A stretch of DNA of 64,000 bases from Cristatella mucedo (Eukaryota > Bryozoa > Phylactolaemata > Cristatellidae). Position numbers and translations under genes: made by a program. Of this stretch, positions 1 to 28,740 are shown in pieces. Under the pieces are notes generated by a model. The model did no database searches and had not been told where the DNA came from. It was given only the letters and a program-made list of their open reading frames with translations. Where the stretch lies: assembly GCA_009760855.2 (NCBI GenBank), contig WPIO01000022.1, forward strand, positions 3,049,001 to 3,113,000, read 5' to 3'. Within the stretch, counting starts at the first letter, position 1. Each line of letters starts with the position of its first letter.

Positions 1-1040
1 CGAGTAGAACACTCGACTTCATGGTACTTGATAATCGCGAATCGTTGACACTGTCACTGCTCGTTCGTATATCGCTTTTATCAGCTGGACGCATGCTGTA
101 AAAAAAAACCAACCATAAGTATAAGAACATTACTTCCGAAGTTTCAAGCGGCTTCACTAGCTAAAAATGCAACTGTCCGCCAGTTTACACGAATGAATCG
201 ACTACTTGCGACGCGGCACCATAGATATGTTCGCCACGATTGCCGCAGGAAGTACGACACGCCCACACAAACCTCTGAGCGTAAGGTGGAGCCGCTGTGC
301 CTCCCTCGCATTGCATAGCATAGATATACATCATCCACCCAGTTTAGGCGGGTCCTGTAGCTCGATAGCGTCTCCGTCTGCTAAGAGATCTGGCGGATAG
401 CTCGACGCGTCCGCAGGGAAGCCTCTTACCTCGCCTTAATTTGCAAAACTCGTTGACCCGTTTCGACATATATTCATAGCATTAGGTTTTTAATTGATAT
501 AATTGTGAGATGCAAAACAGTCGTATTGTAGAACCACATTATCAGGCTTGAAGGAGTCGTTAGACATGTATGAGGTCACATGCTCCCACCTTCAGTTTCT
601 TCAGCCGCTCCTGGAGAAACTGACGGCAGCAGCATGGGAATGGGGCTGGAGGAGAGTACACGTCGTCCGAATGGGGCTCCACGAGATGAGGGGGAGACGA
701 TGGCCTTCCTTAAGTGTCACACGGGACAATAAGGCTAGATTTGCAGGATACTGAAGCCTGTTGAAGCCGCCCTAGCTCAATGTTGCACTGGGGCAGCTCT
801 TAGGTTAGCCGCGATACTAGCCCTTCCCTTAGTGGATCTGACTAGGACACCTAGAGCAACCCGTAGCGGGCGGACTAGCCAAGTAGAATTGGGTAGGGGA
901 CACACATTAGTTAACCGGGATCGGAGAGAGGTGTCGGTCTGAGATCGAGATCCGCTCAGGTTAGAATGGAACTTTGGTCAGACAAAGAGCGGTCAGGATG
1001 TGGACCGACTACTGCACTCCATTAGACAAAGAGCGAAAGG
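1..1040. other. No recognised gene
   Basis: Moderately GC-rich unique-looking sequence. The open frames are short and none resembles a known protein. I see no clear repeat family, splice-flanked exon or RNA gene here. Confidence 0.5.
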
Positions 1041-1156
1041 ATGGCAAGCTGGCGAAGGAGCCATCTAATGAATTACAGGCAGAAGCGAATAGGCCGACGA
1101 CGGACACCAAAAGCTGGGGTCCGACAAAGTAGCAGCTACGCTCAAGGTCATGAGGG

Positions 1157-1214
1157 CAGAGAGAGAGAGAGAGAGACAGAGAGGGGCAGACAGACAGACA
1201 GAGAGGGAGAGAGC
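1157..1214. repeat. Imperfect (GA)n purine tract
   Basis: GAGA runs interrupted by CAGA and GGGA units. The apparent reading frames across it (RERE on plus, SLSLS on minus) are products of the repeat and are not genes. Confidence 0.8.
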
Positions 1215-1492
1215 GAGTATAAACGAGACGACTGACAAAGCTCGGGATTGCAGCTTCCGTAGTCGATGCGAGACTACGCCTCGAGAGTCGAAACTACGGT
1301 GACGAACAGCTAAGTGCAACTTTGACTGCGTGGTTGTGTTTTGTCGGCTACTCAGTTAGCTGCTCATATCTTGAGGTGCTGTAGCGGTCCGCCTTTGGGG
1401 TTGGAACCATCGCTAGCTACGCAGGCGTTTGGTGGCTTTTTGTAGTCGAGCTTCGGGAGTTCTCACGCAGTTGCCGGTCCGGTTCGCACCAC

Positions 1493-1876
1493 GTGAAGCG
1501 CTGGGGCCGTCGCGTAACCGTTACTAACAGGCCCACAATAAACTGTTGCTTTGGGCACCCAGTTGTGGCCGCTTGTGTTTTAACCGCGCCGCAGCGCCGA
1601 ATTACACCTTCCGCCGGTAGAGAGCCGGGGGACGAGCTTCTTTGCGGTTACAATGTTGAGGGAGAGTGGCGGGTGGTGGCCGAACTCGGTGATAATATGA
1701 TCCCCAAAGGTATTGCTGACGACTCCGGGTCCAGATGTTGTCCTGAGTTTGATTCCCCTAAAATTGTGATTCTTGTTGAGCAGACTGTGCCTTGGGAGGA
1801 AAACTTTGCGGTGGCACACGAAAGAAAGGGTAGTAGCCACGAAGGCTTAGCTTATCAATGCACGATTAAGGGGTAG
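1493..1876 (+). pseudogene. Possible retroelement-associated protein, C-terminal fragment
   Basis: A 127-codon open frame whose last 45 residues contain IVILVEQTVPWEENF followed by AHERK and a tyrosine/cysteine-containing end. This recalls the motif I-x-x-ELTVPWEE...A-x-ERK...Y...C found in uncharacterised proteins carried by retroelements in many aquatic invertebrate genomes. The N-terminal two thirds is not recognised. No partner domain such as reverse transcriptase is found next to it, so I read it as an orphan fragment. Resemblance rests on memory of the motif and was not searched. Confidence 0.35.
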
Positions 1877-1999
1877 AGATATGAGCTATTTGCCGTGGAA
1901 ATGGGCAGTCGAGGTTATGTTGATAGATCGACCACCTCTTTCCTTAGTCGTATCGTTTTTCGGGGTAAACGCCTGTAGCGATCAGTTAAAGAAGTAGAT

Positions 2000-2373
2000 A
2001 GTGCAGCCGAACTAGGTAGTTTTCGGATACAGTCACGCTACACAAGATTATCGCATTGTGAATTAGTTAGCGGGGCTATAACCGGTAGGCGGCGAATAAA
2101 TGAGAAATATAGACCACCTACGTCAGGAGGAAGCTTCAGCCGGCAGCGAATGAGTGCGCTCTCGGCTCCAGCAGTGTCCCGACGAAGACAGACCAATGGT
2201 TACGCTTACCAGCTGAACGTAGCATCCCGCGAGCTAGTGACCAGTGTTGTATATAACAGTGGCCACTAGCTAGTCCGTGGGTCTGTCCGTGAGTCTCCGA
2301 TACTTGCCTTAGCTGCTGCACGGTTTCTCGCTCCGCTTGTGTATGCATCGGCATGTCAGACTTGGAGGGGGGT
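2000..2373. other. No recognised gene
   Basis: Nothing supportable was seen; only short shadow frames. Confidence 0.4.
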
Positions 2374-2755
2374 TCCGGTTTGATCAACGAATAAAGGGTA
2401 AAGTCCTTACGCTGATCCACAAGGCCGCTACGGCCCGACTCCTTCCTACCTAGCTCATCTGCAGTACCAGTTTCAGTCTCCTCGTGCTCTTATATCATCT
2501 TTCCGACTACAGTATATCCTTTCCTGCTGTCCTGGGCTGCTACTTCGTGCTACTCGCTACCTCAACTGCTCTCCTGACTCGGAAATGCTTCTCACTTTCT
2601 CTTTCTTGCGTGAGATTAGGTCTGTTGGCTACCGAAGGCGTACCGAAAGCTGCTTAGGCTTTGAGTTCGCTTTTGAGGAAGCCCTCCTTCGTAATACCAG
2701 CTGAGTCTTTGAGGCTCTGTGGAATTACAGACGGAGATACATTACAGACAGGCAT
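2374..2755 (+). mobile_element. LINE family Y, 3' fragment
   Basis: Matches the copies at 21475-23030 and 59205-60142: the segment encoding VDQRIQSKVLTLTHKAR, then a shared tail containing GTTGCGTGAGAT, GTCTGTTGGCTACCGAA and the terminal GGAGATACATTACA. It is 5'-truncated and internally shortened, and its frame is broken. Family Y looks like an L2/CR1-clade non-LTR retrotransposon, since the residues correspond to the region after the reverse transcriptase domain. Confidence 0.7.
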
Positions 2756-2879
2756 CAGTCGTCCATGACAGCCGATTGATCGTGTTGCTGACGCCGGTCG
2801 AGGTGAGGAGGACTGCATTAATCAGTGAATGCGATGTCGTTTGCTCACACAGCAATGGGCACAGTGCTCATAGCAGGCT

Positions 2880-3300
2880 GTTCAACACGGTCGCCAGCGT
2901 CCGCGGCGGTAAGCCTTAGTCCACCACTCCTTCGACCGCCGCCCTGCCCGGCCCCGCCACACCCGTCCCCGAGGCGGACCCCACACCCTGCGCTCACTTT
3001 CTGAAAGCAGTTTCCTCCACAACCGTAACGGTCCTACTGTTACGATCGGGCTGGAGAGGGTCATGCACAAAAGTCGGCGGCTTTCGCTTCGTAAAAGCCT
3101 TCGCCCGGCTAGACACTGGGCAGGCATAGGTCACGAACGGCCCATCCTCGATGGGCCACGCTTGCCGGCCCCTAAATGTCGCATGAGCAGGACGGCGGCG
3201 GGCAGAAGAAGAGAGGCAGACTGGCAGCGCGGCTATCACTTTAAGGCCCCAGAGTGCGACCAAACCTCTCTTAGCTTAGTGGTTTCTAGAGCTTACGGAT
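2880..3300. other. GC-rich segment, no recognised gene
   Basis: CpG-rich stretch including C/G-only runs near 2940-2990. Overlapping frames exist on both strands, but none shows a recognisable domain. It could be the edge of an unrecognised promoter. Confidence 0.3.
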
Positions 3301-3516
3301 TTTGTGGGCTGTCTAGAGTATGATGCATCCGATACCCGACTGATACAATTTAGGAACGGCCAATAATCATAAGTACTACCGTCATTACACGGCCGTGTTG
3401 TCTCGCACAGTTAGCGGGCCAGCGATTGTAAACCGAGCAGCAAGACTCGTTTGGGATTTTCACGATTTATTCCGATTCTACGTTCCACGAATTGGTACTT
3501 TCGTGTGCTAGGTTCG

Positions 3517-3663
3517 CGATAGCCCATGACGTAAGGTGCTTGCTCTTCACGACCCCGGTCGTGAAGTTGCAGTGGGCGATCGTTAATTGCATAATGCAAA
3601 TCAGTGGGGATCGCCGTTAAGGCTCTTCTATCGCTGTAAAAATGAGGCTGTTAAATCGGCTAG
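3517..3663 (+). mobile_element. SINE-B copy (tRNA-derived)
   Basis: Aligns by eye with the copies at 5607-5812, 9466-9625 and 62764-62941: a tRNA-like head (GGTGCTTGC, CGACCCCGGTCGTGAAG), the GTGGGCGATC motif, and the tail motif AAGGCTCTTCTATCGCT followed by GAGGCTGTTAAATC. The box B region is degraded compared with the 62.8-kb copy. Confidence 0.7.
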
Positions 3664-3860
3664 TTCTTAGAACTTGATCGAAGGTGACTACATTTGCATT
3701 CACTTTGATAAGCCGGCCAATTTCATTCTCTGAATTTCGTACTACGAATCATTCTCTCCCACTCATAGCCAAGGTCGCACTCACGATCATTATTATTACA
3801 AGATGGGTTTAATAGCGCCTACTACTGAATTCTGAAACCTTAGCACAGGCTGTACTAATT

Positions 3861-3916
3861 ATCTTGGCATTTATCTCGTTATTTATCTCGGCATTTATAT
3901 TGGCATTTATCTCGGC
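3861..3916 (+). repeat. Short tandem repeat, unit GGCATTTATCTC
   Basis: Four to five imperfect tandem copies of a 12-base unit. No function is suggested. Confidence 0.8.
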
Positions 3917-5059
3917 CTTATTTGTTCCCGTCGCTCTCAATAGTACGTGTGTGAAGCTCTAGACCTTAGGGGAGAATGAAGTTTTGCATATGTAGCTGGA
4001 TCCCTTTGTTAGCCCAGGTCGTACTCGTGACAGCTCCGCGAAAGGTAACTACTGGGAAAAACGGCCCGGAATAAAAATGTGAAGGCCTATATATAGAGGC
4101 TGTCGAATAGAAATTCCGAATAAGGTTCTTACACTGTTTATGCTGCGAGCAAATGTCGAGCATTACAGAGAGAGGACAAGTTTGTCTTCCCTTGTCCCGA
4201 ATTTTTATGAGCATGCTTGCAAATTTGGAAGGATATGCAAGACGATGCACTCGGTATGAGCCAAATCAAAGAAAAGAGTGAATTGGAGCAGTAGAGCAAG
4301 CATGAACAAAATGGAGTTAAGTGTCACTAGTTTAATTTTTGTTTCATACGGCTAGCATTGGCACTTTGCAAGTGTCACGGTGCTGCATTCAGATCTCGAC
4401 TCGTCGCTTGCTTAACGGCGAAGACATTGAGCCGATGAGGGCAGTGGCTAGAAAGATAGCAAGCCAAGAAAAATGGTGCAGAATGAGAGGCGATGCGAGC
4501 CAAAGGAGGAGACAGAGAGGCGGACTAATGATCCCATGTCATGTACTCTTCTCAATGCACAGCTGAACCAAAAGCCACAGCACAGCTCCGAAAATTCGGG
4601 AATTGCTGAGAAGAATCTCTAATAAAGGTTGCTTTGTTGATGGCAGGAAGAGAAAGGAAGCAGAAGGAAGGTATCCTACCAGTAAGTGATGGTGCGGAAT
4701 ATTTGTTTCATGTACGGGAGAGTTCTCTTCTTTTATTGCATCCGCGAAATATTGATTCTAAGCTCCAATTGTCCTCAACTCCGTTGTGATAATTCGGGCA
4801 CTTTGTCCAGATCATCTTCGGTGCACACACAAATTTGTGTGTGACACCCCCGAATATAGTCTGAGACTTTGGTCGGAGCTGCAAGTGTCGTCGAAAGACT
4901 TTCTGGAGAAACGTCTGCAATGTAGAAAGAGAGACCACGTCCTAGCCGCCTTTCATGAGTCGCAGTGCGAAAACACCGGCTGACTTCGAAGCCTCACTCA
5001 CATACCTCCACATTCTGCCAGATTCAAGGGCTGCCCCTGGCCTGCAAGCATCTGTAATC
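3917..5059. other. No recognised gene
   Basis: Mixed sequence with only short frames. No repeat family shared with the rest of the window was recognised. Confidence 0.4.
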
Positions 5060-5430
5060 AGTGCCCAATTAGTCGTAGCTAAAGCATGGTTTCTTCGGCA
5101 GCTTTTGATACCGTATCACAAAATCCTTCTTGATCACCTGTCGTCTTGCCTAGGCAGTGCACGATCTGTGTTAGAACGGTTTAGGTATTATCTCAGTGGG
5201 ACAATTCAGAGTGGATATAATTGGAAAAACTACCATCCAGTTAGCCTTTGGCGCTAGCCCCAGAATCGTCTTCAGTTTATTCTCTTCTCTCCGATGTAAT
5301 CGGAATTCACTATCTAGGCTTCAAGTTTTATCTAGACTACTTACTGATGTTCACATGCTCTGATCCTTCCCTACCACCCAGCAGCTCAAACACTCTCACC
5401 TCCCTAACACAGGCATTGCTTACACTAGCA
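5060..5430 (+). pseudogene. LINE reverse transcriptase relic
   Basis: Frames together spell degraded parts of a non-LTR reverse transcriptase: SAAFDTV (the AFDTVDH motif), then HKILLDHLSSCLG, then FRYYLSGTIQS (family form W/F-x-x-YLSxRTQ), then HYLGFKFYLDYLLMFTCSDP, where the YADD catalytic motif appears to be lost. Several frameshifts separate the pieces. It is a dead relic and is not assigned to family X or Y. Confidence 0.65.
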
Positions 5431-5606
5431 CTTAGAGGGACAACAAAATCACATGCTCGATTGAGTGAGCACTACATTACTAACCGAGGTCCTATTAAAC
5501 AGCGCCCGTGCTCTTTTGTGTGCTTTTGCATGCTAATCTTAGCTTGATAATTGTGTGCTTTTGTATGGTTGTCAAAGAAGGACACCTTGCTTTTCATTAA
5601 CTATTG

Positions 5607-5812
5607 GTGAGCCGTGATGGCACACTAAGCAAGGCGGTAGCTTTTCATGACCTCGGGACCTCGGTCCCGAATTCGTGGGTCTGAATCCTGCGGTGGGCAA
5701 TCCTTTATTGCAGCTGCAATCAGCCGTGATAGCCGTAAAGGCTCTTTTGTCACTATACAAAAGTGGGTGTTGAATCAGTTAGCATTTTTATTTTATTTTA
5801 TCGGTTATCGCT
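5607..5812 (+). mobile_element. SINE-B copy (tRNA-derived)
   Basis: Well-preserved copy. The head reads GCACACTAAGCAAGGCGGTAG (box A-like), then CGTGGGTCTGAATCCTGC (box B-like), GTGGGCAATC, and a body ending in TAAAGGCTCTTTTGTCACTAT. A T-rich AATAAA-complement tail follows. Polymerase III promoter boxes are expected in a tRNA-derived SINE. Confidence 0.8.
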
Positions 5813-8318
5813 TCTCTTGCAGAGGGGTTGTAAAGCACCTGAATAGAGATTAAGTTCTCTCAAGGTTCCATGCAAAAGACTTGATATTATTATTTGCATC
5901 CGTAAATCCTAGAAAACTTTTAACTTTGCTTTGGAAGGCGGGCCTGAGTGTGCAATGTTCTAGCTGGTGACCCAGCCCAACTGATTGACAAGCTACGACT
6001 TCTTTGCAAAATCTGTATAGGACGTGAAATAATAACGATTTCAAAATATATAAAATAATTTCGTATACAACCAATATACATTAATTGTATTATTATATTT
6101 ATATTATATTATATTTATTATTTAAATTTATTCTTCAGTGCACGGTATCCAATCAGCATTGAGTTTCGTGCACAAAACGCACAGACATGGTGACTATCTT
6201 TAAATTTATATTAACTATATCGTATGTCCCCCCATAAAGAATCACGGGCAGATCCTATTTATTCATGTTCATCGATTACCAAAGGCAGGCGAAACACACC
6301 TTCCATCGCTAACGCTCACTACGGCAGCTTCCCAATACGCCGGCACAACTGGTCCACTCGGAAGCTGGGAAGCGCCAGTCATCACTTCCAGCTACAGCAA
6401 AGGGTATCGTAAAACAGAGAGCCAAGCAGCTGGAGTACCATGGCAACTCTTTTAAAAACCCTGAAGTTACTAGTCCCGAGAAGTTCTAGCATTTCAACAA
6501 TCAATTTAAACTATGAGAGTGCATGTTGCAGCTACAAAGGCATATAAGCAACGTACCACCTCCCTTCTCAGGCTCATCATTGCTGTATCGCAGTACTATA
6601 CGCATTATTATACTATATGAAGTACTGTAGCAGTACTGTAAATATAACTCAAAAGAACTCGAAGTAAACGTGATTTCAGTGACTGTGCGGAATAACTAAC
6701 AGACTAACCGACTAGACTACCTGTTGCAACTTCATTGGACTATGGGGTCAAAAATAAAATTTGGTGTTCCATTTTTCATTATCTGAAATATTATACTAGG
6801 GATAGTTAAGATCTGTAATCATATTTTGAAACTGGTGGTTTGCCTAGTCAGTGCAAAGGCACACCTCTGCGAGCGACATTTCGGCGATTAGAGCTAAGCC
6901 ACGAAACAAGGTTGGCCGAATATATTAGTCTCATGCTTTTGATATTTGTTCTATAATGACAGTCTAAATCACTAATAACTGTTCAAGCTTCCGAGCTTGG
7001 CAATCCTAATCAAACCTTTTTGTCGAACTCATTCAGTAGTACCTTTGTCTGGCCAAAATCATGTGCTGGCTACACTAATTCTGGACTGCCATCCAATTAC
7101 GTACAGCAAACCACAACGGTTTGGTTGCATTTCAAGTGGTTCCCTTACACTGACATTTTGCAACACCACTCTGTTAGCATGAAGTAGTGCTCTCACAGTT
7201 CACTCGGCCTGCTACAGGGCTATTCACAGCCATATCTACCGTGATTTCCACGAACAATGCATGCCCAATGTGGAAGCCCTACGAAGATGAGTGCTTGACA
7301 AATGAAATAGTAAAGAACAGTGTTTAACGTACGGCATCCTCTTCCGGCACCCAACGCTTTCTTTTAGCAGTACTTCCCATTTCAATGCTCATATTTCAGC
7401 AAATGTTCATAGACGTGTGTCCTTCCACTGCTGCAAGCATGGCAAAACAAAATGCATTTTACAACCGCGATGAACAAACGTGATGGTGCCTTTTCAAGGT
7501 TCCGTGGTTAAGCGGCACGCTCAGCAAAAACGCGGAGCACTTGCATAGTCTGCTGCTTGTCAAGTGACCGGAGTGACACGGCAAAACAATTTTTGTGAAA
7601 AAAGTATATACCCATATATCTCAATGAGTGACCCACACGAGGGTCTATTCTCACAGGCTATATCTCTCCTTGTAAGAACATTCCAAAGCATTGGGTCTCA
7701 TCTAACTTACAGTACTCACAGGATCGACTGCAGCTCGAATCCATTGCCAATGACCAACCAACGCACAGCATCACAAGCTCTCGGTTGAAATTCAGAGCCC
7801 GACATGTCTTTCAACATGGCTGCCGCACACGTAGATATCAAGAGCACAGATTCAGCTGGCGTGATTTACGCTAGCAGTAGAGCGGTTGCCATGCCAGTAT
7901 ACCACAAGCCGAATTGATCCGTTAGGCCTTCTCTAGGTGTCATACATGAGCACAGCCGGTATGGCACTGCAGAAAAGTATTGAGTCCAATCTTGAGGCGA
8001 GAGCCAGATGAGCCAAAAGCTGGCCCGGACCTTCGCAAAGGCTTTCCTCGGGGCCTAACGTGACGTCGATGCAGCCTGCACAGACAGACACACTCTATGG
8101 TCGAATGTCAGGCTTTCCATTCGCCTGCATACTACCATCACTATTTTCAGTGGTATCGAATTCTTGGGCCATGCCCTGCTTTGACCCTGAGTCAGCTGGT
8201 CCACTGTCCCAGTAGCAGGCAACCCCGATGTAGCCCGGTCTGAGGTTACCACCTCTTGAACGAGGGGGGAGGGAGAGGCACTGGGCGTAAGCACTGCTGC
8301 CCTCGAGCAGCGAGAGTC
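5813..8318. other. Intergenic, downstream of FDXR; no recognised gene
   Basis: About 2.5 kb with no supported exon. It includes a very AT-rich island around 6080-6135. Some of it should be the 3' UTR of the minus-strand FDXR gene, but I could not fix a polyadenylation site. Confidence 0.45.
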
Positions 8319-24649
<16,331 letters not shown>

Positions 24650-25099
24650 GATGCTCGACTGATTCGTGGTGCGGTTCACATGACAATGCCTGCTTCCCGA
24701 GCAGGCAACCGGCAGGGCGGCTTCATCGGCTGAGTCTCGGAGCAGGGAATTGCCGTCTGCGTATCCTGACAATGACAAAGCACCAGCGCCTCGACTTTCT
24801 TCTGCTGGCACTAAAGCAGAGCGAGCAGGCAGCTCGCGGTTCGAGAGAAACTGATGTCTGCCCGCACAAGAGCCGAGAGGCCACGGCTGGGTCACGTGGA
24901 AAACGATTATGGCTCTGGCAGCTTGTTGCCTCGGTCACGGCTAGTGCTCAGGGGGGGGGGAATCTGGTGAGACTCGACAAGGTCAATTGGCTGACATTAA
25001 ACGGCCACCCTTTTGAGCACGTGTGACCAACTAAGCAAAAGGTCAGCATCACAGCAGTGGCTAAACATGAAGATGGGCCGAGCTACAGGCACAAGAGCT

Positions 25100-25100
<1 letters not shown>
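24650..25100 (-). promoter_or_regulatory. Presumed FDXR promoter and 5' UTR region
   Basis: Sequence upstream of the chosen FDXR start. The coding frame stays open to 24895, so a longer N-terminus is formally possible, but that stretch is low in conserved character. No TATA box is evident at an obvious spacing. A G10 run lies at about 24951-24960. Confidence 0.4.
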
Positions 25101-25812
<712 letters not shown>

Positions 25813-25871
25813 GCACAAACGCGCATGCAAGCGCCAGCACACACAAACTCGTGCGCTTACATTGGCACAGG

Positions 25872-26126
25872 GTGTCGGCTGTAATTGCAATTTTTATGTA
25901 TATGTCCTTTTAGCTTGTTAAATGTAATCAGCCAGGGTCCTGATCGTGCTGGTGCTCGTATGATGTCTCATGTCAGCTGTGCGACCCTCACGGCAAGCCC
26001 TTTTTGCTGCTGTGGCTCAGTGGCAATAGCCCATGCTGTGACTCGTCTCGAGGATTCTGCTTGCAAGCTTTTCTTAGGATTGTTAGCTGTCGTATCTGCT
26101 TGCTACCAGATTTCTGCTACCAGATT
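25872..26126 (+). repeat. Left arm of a 255-bp inverted duplication
   Basis: Near-identical reverse complement of 27468-27722 (one mismatch noticed near the outer end). The outer end begins GTGTCGGCTGTAATTGCA. Both arms translate to the same apparent peptide only because they are copies. Total span with spacer is 1851 bp. Confidence 0.95.
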
Positions 26127-27467
26127 GCGCTCACATTTGGATGTATATACCTTTACAACTACCGGCAGTATGCCTGATGAACAAAGCATGTATAATTTGT
26201 GTAACTAAGAAAAGATTGCATAAGTGTGCGCAATATGAGACATCCTGGTACACATGCACAGCGATTCTCTGCATCCGGCAGCAGCCATAGAGATCTGCTC
26301 GGTAGTTGCAGGTATTGTCAGCAGAGCTCCACTGTCACGAGCATTATAGGCATGCACCAGCTTAAAGTTGCCAGCCACACTGACACGAAGATTTGCAAGG
26401 CTATTCGTGTGAAATGGTAAGTCAATCGATCTGCACGATTCCACAGCTTAACGTGAGATCGTAAGGCCAAGTGGATGCATGCACGGCTATTGTAGACTAG
26501 GCTCAAGTCTCAATGGTTTCACATGGTTGCTGGTCGAGCCAACAAGACATCTCAGACCACCGTCGGATTTAGGCAATTATAACATAGTAAATGGTTACTG
26601 TTTTCCTGCACTGATAACTAGATACTATATTCTCTGTGACAGCTCGACTTGTTCACGGAGGAAAAACACTGCAAGCAGCCTTACATAATATCCATGCTGA
26701 CACTAATAAACGAGGCAGACGTTTCCACAAATAATAATTAGTATTTTTAAAAAGCCGAGGCAAGCATAAACAGGCCAACAAGACTCATAAGAACGAAGCA
26801 TATATTACGGGACCAGGTTGGCTTCTAGTTTCACAGCAAATATCAAGCCAGGGGAAGCTGCGCCATCAGTCAGTAGAGAGTCCCAAGGCCCCAGTCGGTA
26901 ACGAGGTAACAAGCCAAGCATTGGGTGCGCTGGAACTGACGTGCGGTCTGCACAAATTGGGAGGTTGTTTCGAGGCAAAGCTGAGTCACCTTGGAGATCC
27001 GAGGAGCTTTAAAGTCAGGCGAGGCCAGACAAGTAAGTGGTTCACTTGTGCAAACTGAACGAGCATTGAACTTGTTCCACGTGGGGGAGAGCGCAAGGGT
27101 GAGGGTGCAAAATCAGCCGCCACTTGTTAATTGCTCTCTGGAACAATGAAGGATCGGTCGTCATGAAGCATCAAACACAGAGCTCTACACGTGAAGGCTT
27201 CGGGAATCTGGTTTGGGGGCAGTGAGAAAAATTAGGCGATTCCGATGGTCGAAGGAACAAGCTAGGCGGCAGCAAACAATTTGCAAGAGTCTTGCCAGCA
27301 TCAGCACCAGTATCAGGAGGTGAGTGAGGTGAAGCTCGAAAGAAATCTGGTAGCAGAAATCTAGTAGCAGAAATCTGGTAGCAAGCAGATAATCTGGTAG
27401 CAGAAATCTTGTAGCAGAAATCTGGTAGCAAGCAGATAATCTGGTAGCAGATAATCTGGTAGCAGAT
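26127..27467. other. Spacer of the inverted duplication
   Basis: About 1.34 kb without a recognised open frame or transposase motif. Together with the arms it could be a non-autonomous foldback-type transposon, but no target-site duplication is evident. Confidence 0.4.
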
Positions 27468-27496
27468 AATCTGGTAGCAGAAATCTGGTAGCAAGC
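27351..27496 (-). repeat. Minisatellite, unit AATCTGGTAGCAG
   Basis: About eight units with variants (AATCTGGTAGCAAGCAGAT, ATAATCTGGTAGCAG). The left arm of the inverted duplication has only two of these units, so the array expanded or contracted on one side after duplication. Confidence 0.9.
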
Positions 27497-27722
27497 AGAT
27501 ACGACAGCTAACAATCCTAAGAAAAGCTTGCAAGCAGAATCCTCGAGACGAGTCACAGCATGGGCTATTGCCACTGAGCCACAGCAGCAAAAAGGGCTTG
27601 CCGTGAGGGTCGCACAGCTGACATGAGACATCATACGAGCACCAGCACGATCAGGACCCTGGCTGATTACATTTAACAAGCTAAAAGGACATATACATAA
27701 AAACTGCAATTACAGCCGACAC
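27468..27722 (-). repeat. Right arm of the 255-bp inverted duplication
   Basis: Reverse complement of 25872-26126. Its inner end merges into the TGGTAGCAG minisatellite. Confidence 0.95.
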
Positions 27723-27879
27723 TCTGAAATCAGAAAACTAGTAAGCAGCCTGCATGCCCACTCACAGGTCATACTGAGCAAACGCCACTCTTTTGCTACA
27801 GGTGACAAGTAGTAGTCAACACTTGATCATGAGCTTGACCCACACAACCCATGTAGCCTCTGCAGGAACTCGAGGTGTC

Positions 27880-28740
27880 CCACTCTAAAATGAACTTTTG
27901 CTAGGTGATCAAATCAGCTCCACAGTCAAGTCTGCCTTTTGTCAGCAAAGTAGCACAGCAAAGATTCGGGCATGCTTAGATAAGGCTACTGGGGCCCAGT
28001 TGATAAGTACATTTTAGACATCCTGTCTAGATTTCAAGAACTCAACTCCTCATAGTCTTTCTGCTTGTTCAGTAGGATATCTGGTGCAAAAACTCTGCAG
28101 CTAGGCTTGCATGTCGTGAATGTTGCAGCTGTCACATGACTACACTCTCCCAGACCCTCTCTATCTAGCTCCTCATAAAAAAATATATATACAATTCATC
28201 TGTATAGCCCCCAAGAGAACTTAATCTCTATTCAGGTAGTTGACATGTGCCTTGGGGCTCGAGCCCGCGACTTCAGCCAGACCTTGGTCGGGGCGAGCAC
28301 CTTAACCACCGGACCAAAGCATCAAGCACACTACAGGATCCAGTCACTCAGGTCTCACAATGCTCTTGCTATGACATCGCTACCTGAAATACTTACTCCT
28401 TGTGGTTCTCATCGTGCCACCTGCTCATCTGACAACGGTTGCTTAACTGTACTTCCAACCTCCCTCAAATCCTTTTGGAGACCGTAGAGGCATTAATTCC
28501 AATGCTCTCGAAGCTCTGGAACTTAATACAGATTACAATCATGACATTCCCTGAGTTGGCCTTTAAAGGGAAACTAAAAATCCAGCTGCTCTTCACAGAA
28601 TTTGCTGGGTCCGTGTGAATTGTCTTGTATAAGTTTACTGTGCTGAAATTGTGCTTGTTATCGATAACTAGCTAAAATGTTTCTGCTCTTGAATAGGTAA
28701 AGTGGCTAGACATAGACCACAAATGTTTTTATTATAATTA
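27880..28740 (+). mobile_element. LINE X-like relic, interrupted by SINE-A
   Basis: Left part has GATCAAATCAGCTCCACAGTC and TGCAAAAACTCTGCAGCTAGG. The right part, after the SINE, has TCCTTTTGGAGACCGTAGAGG, TCTCGAAGCTCTGGAACTTA and a degenerate terminus AAGTGGCTAGACATAGA...TTATTAT. All correspond to family X, with many substitutions. Confidence 0.75.
28176..28322 (-). mobile_element. SINE-A copy nested in a LINE relic
   Basis: The reverse complement shows the tRNA-like head (GGTCCGGTGGTTAAGGTGCT), CCCCGACCAAGGTCTGGC, box B-like GGGCTCGAGCCCC, the TAGAGATTAAGTTCTCTTGG tail and (TA)n. It is clearly younger than the relic around it. Confidence 0.85.

Noticed and set aside
27351-27496. CRISPR-like spaced repeats
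   Set aside because: Units are contiguous and variable without unique spacers, in an intron-bearing eukaryotic sequence; this is a minisatellite.
27185-27709. 174-codon minus frame identical in part to a plus frame at 25885
   Set aside because: The identity comes from the inverted DNA duplication; the peptide resembles no family and ends in minisatellite.
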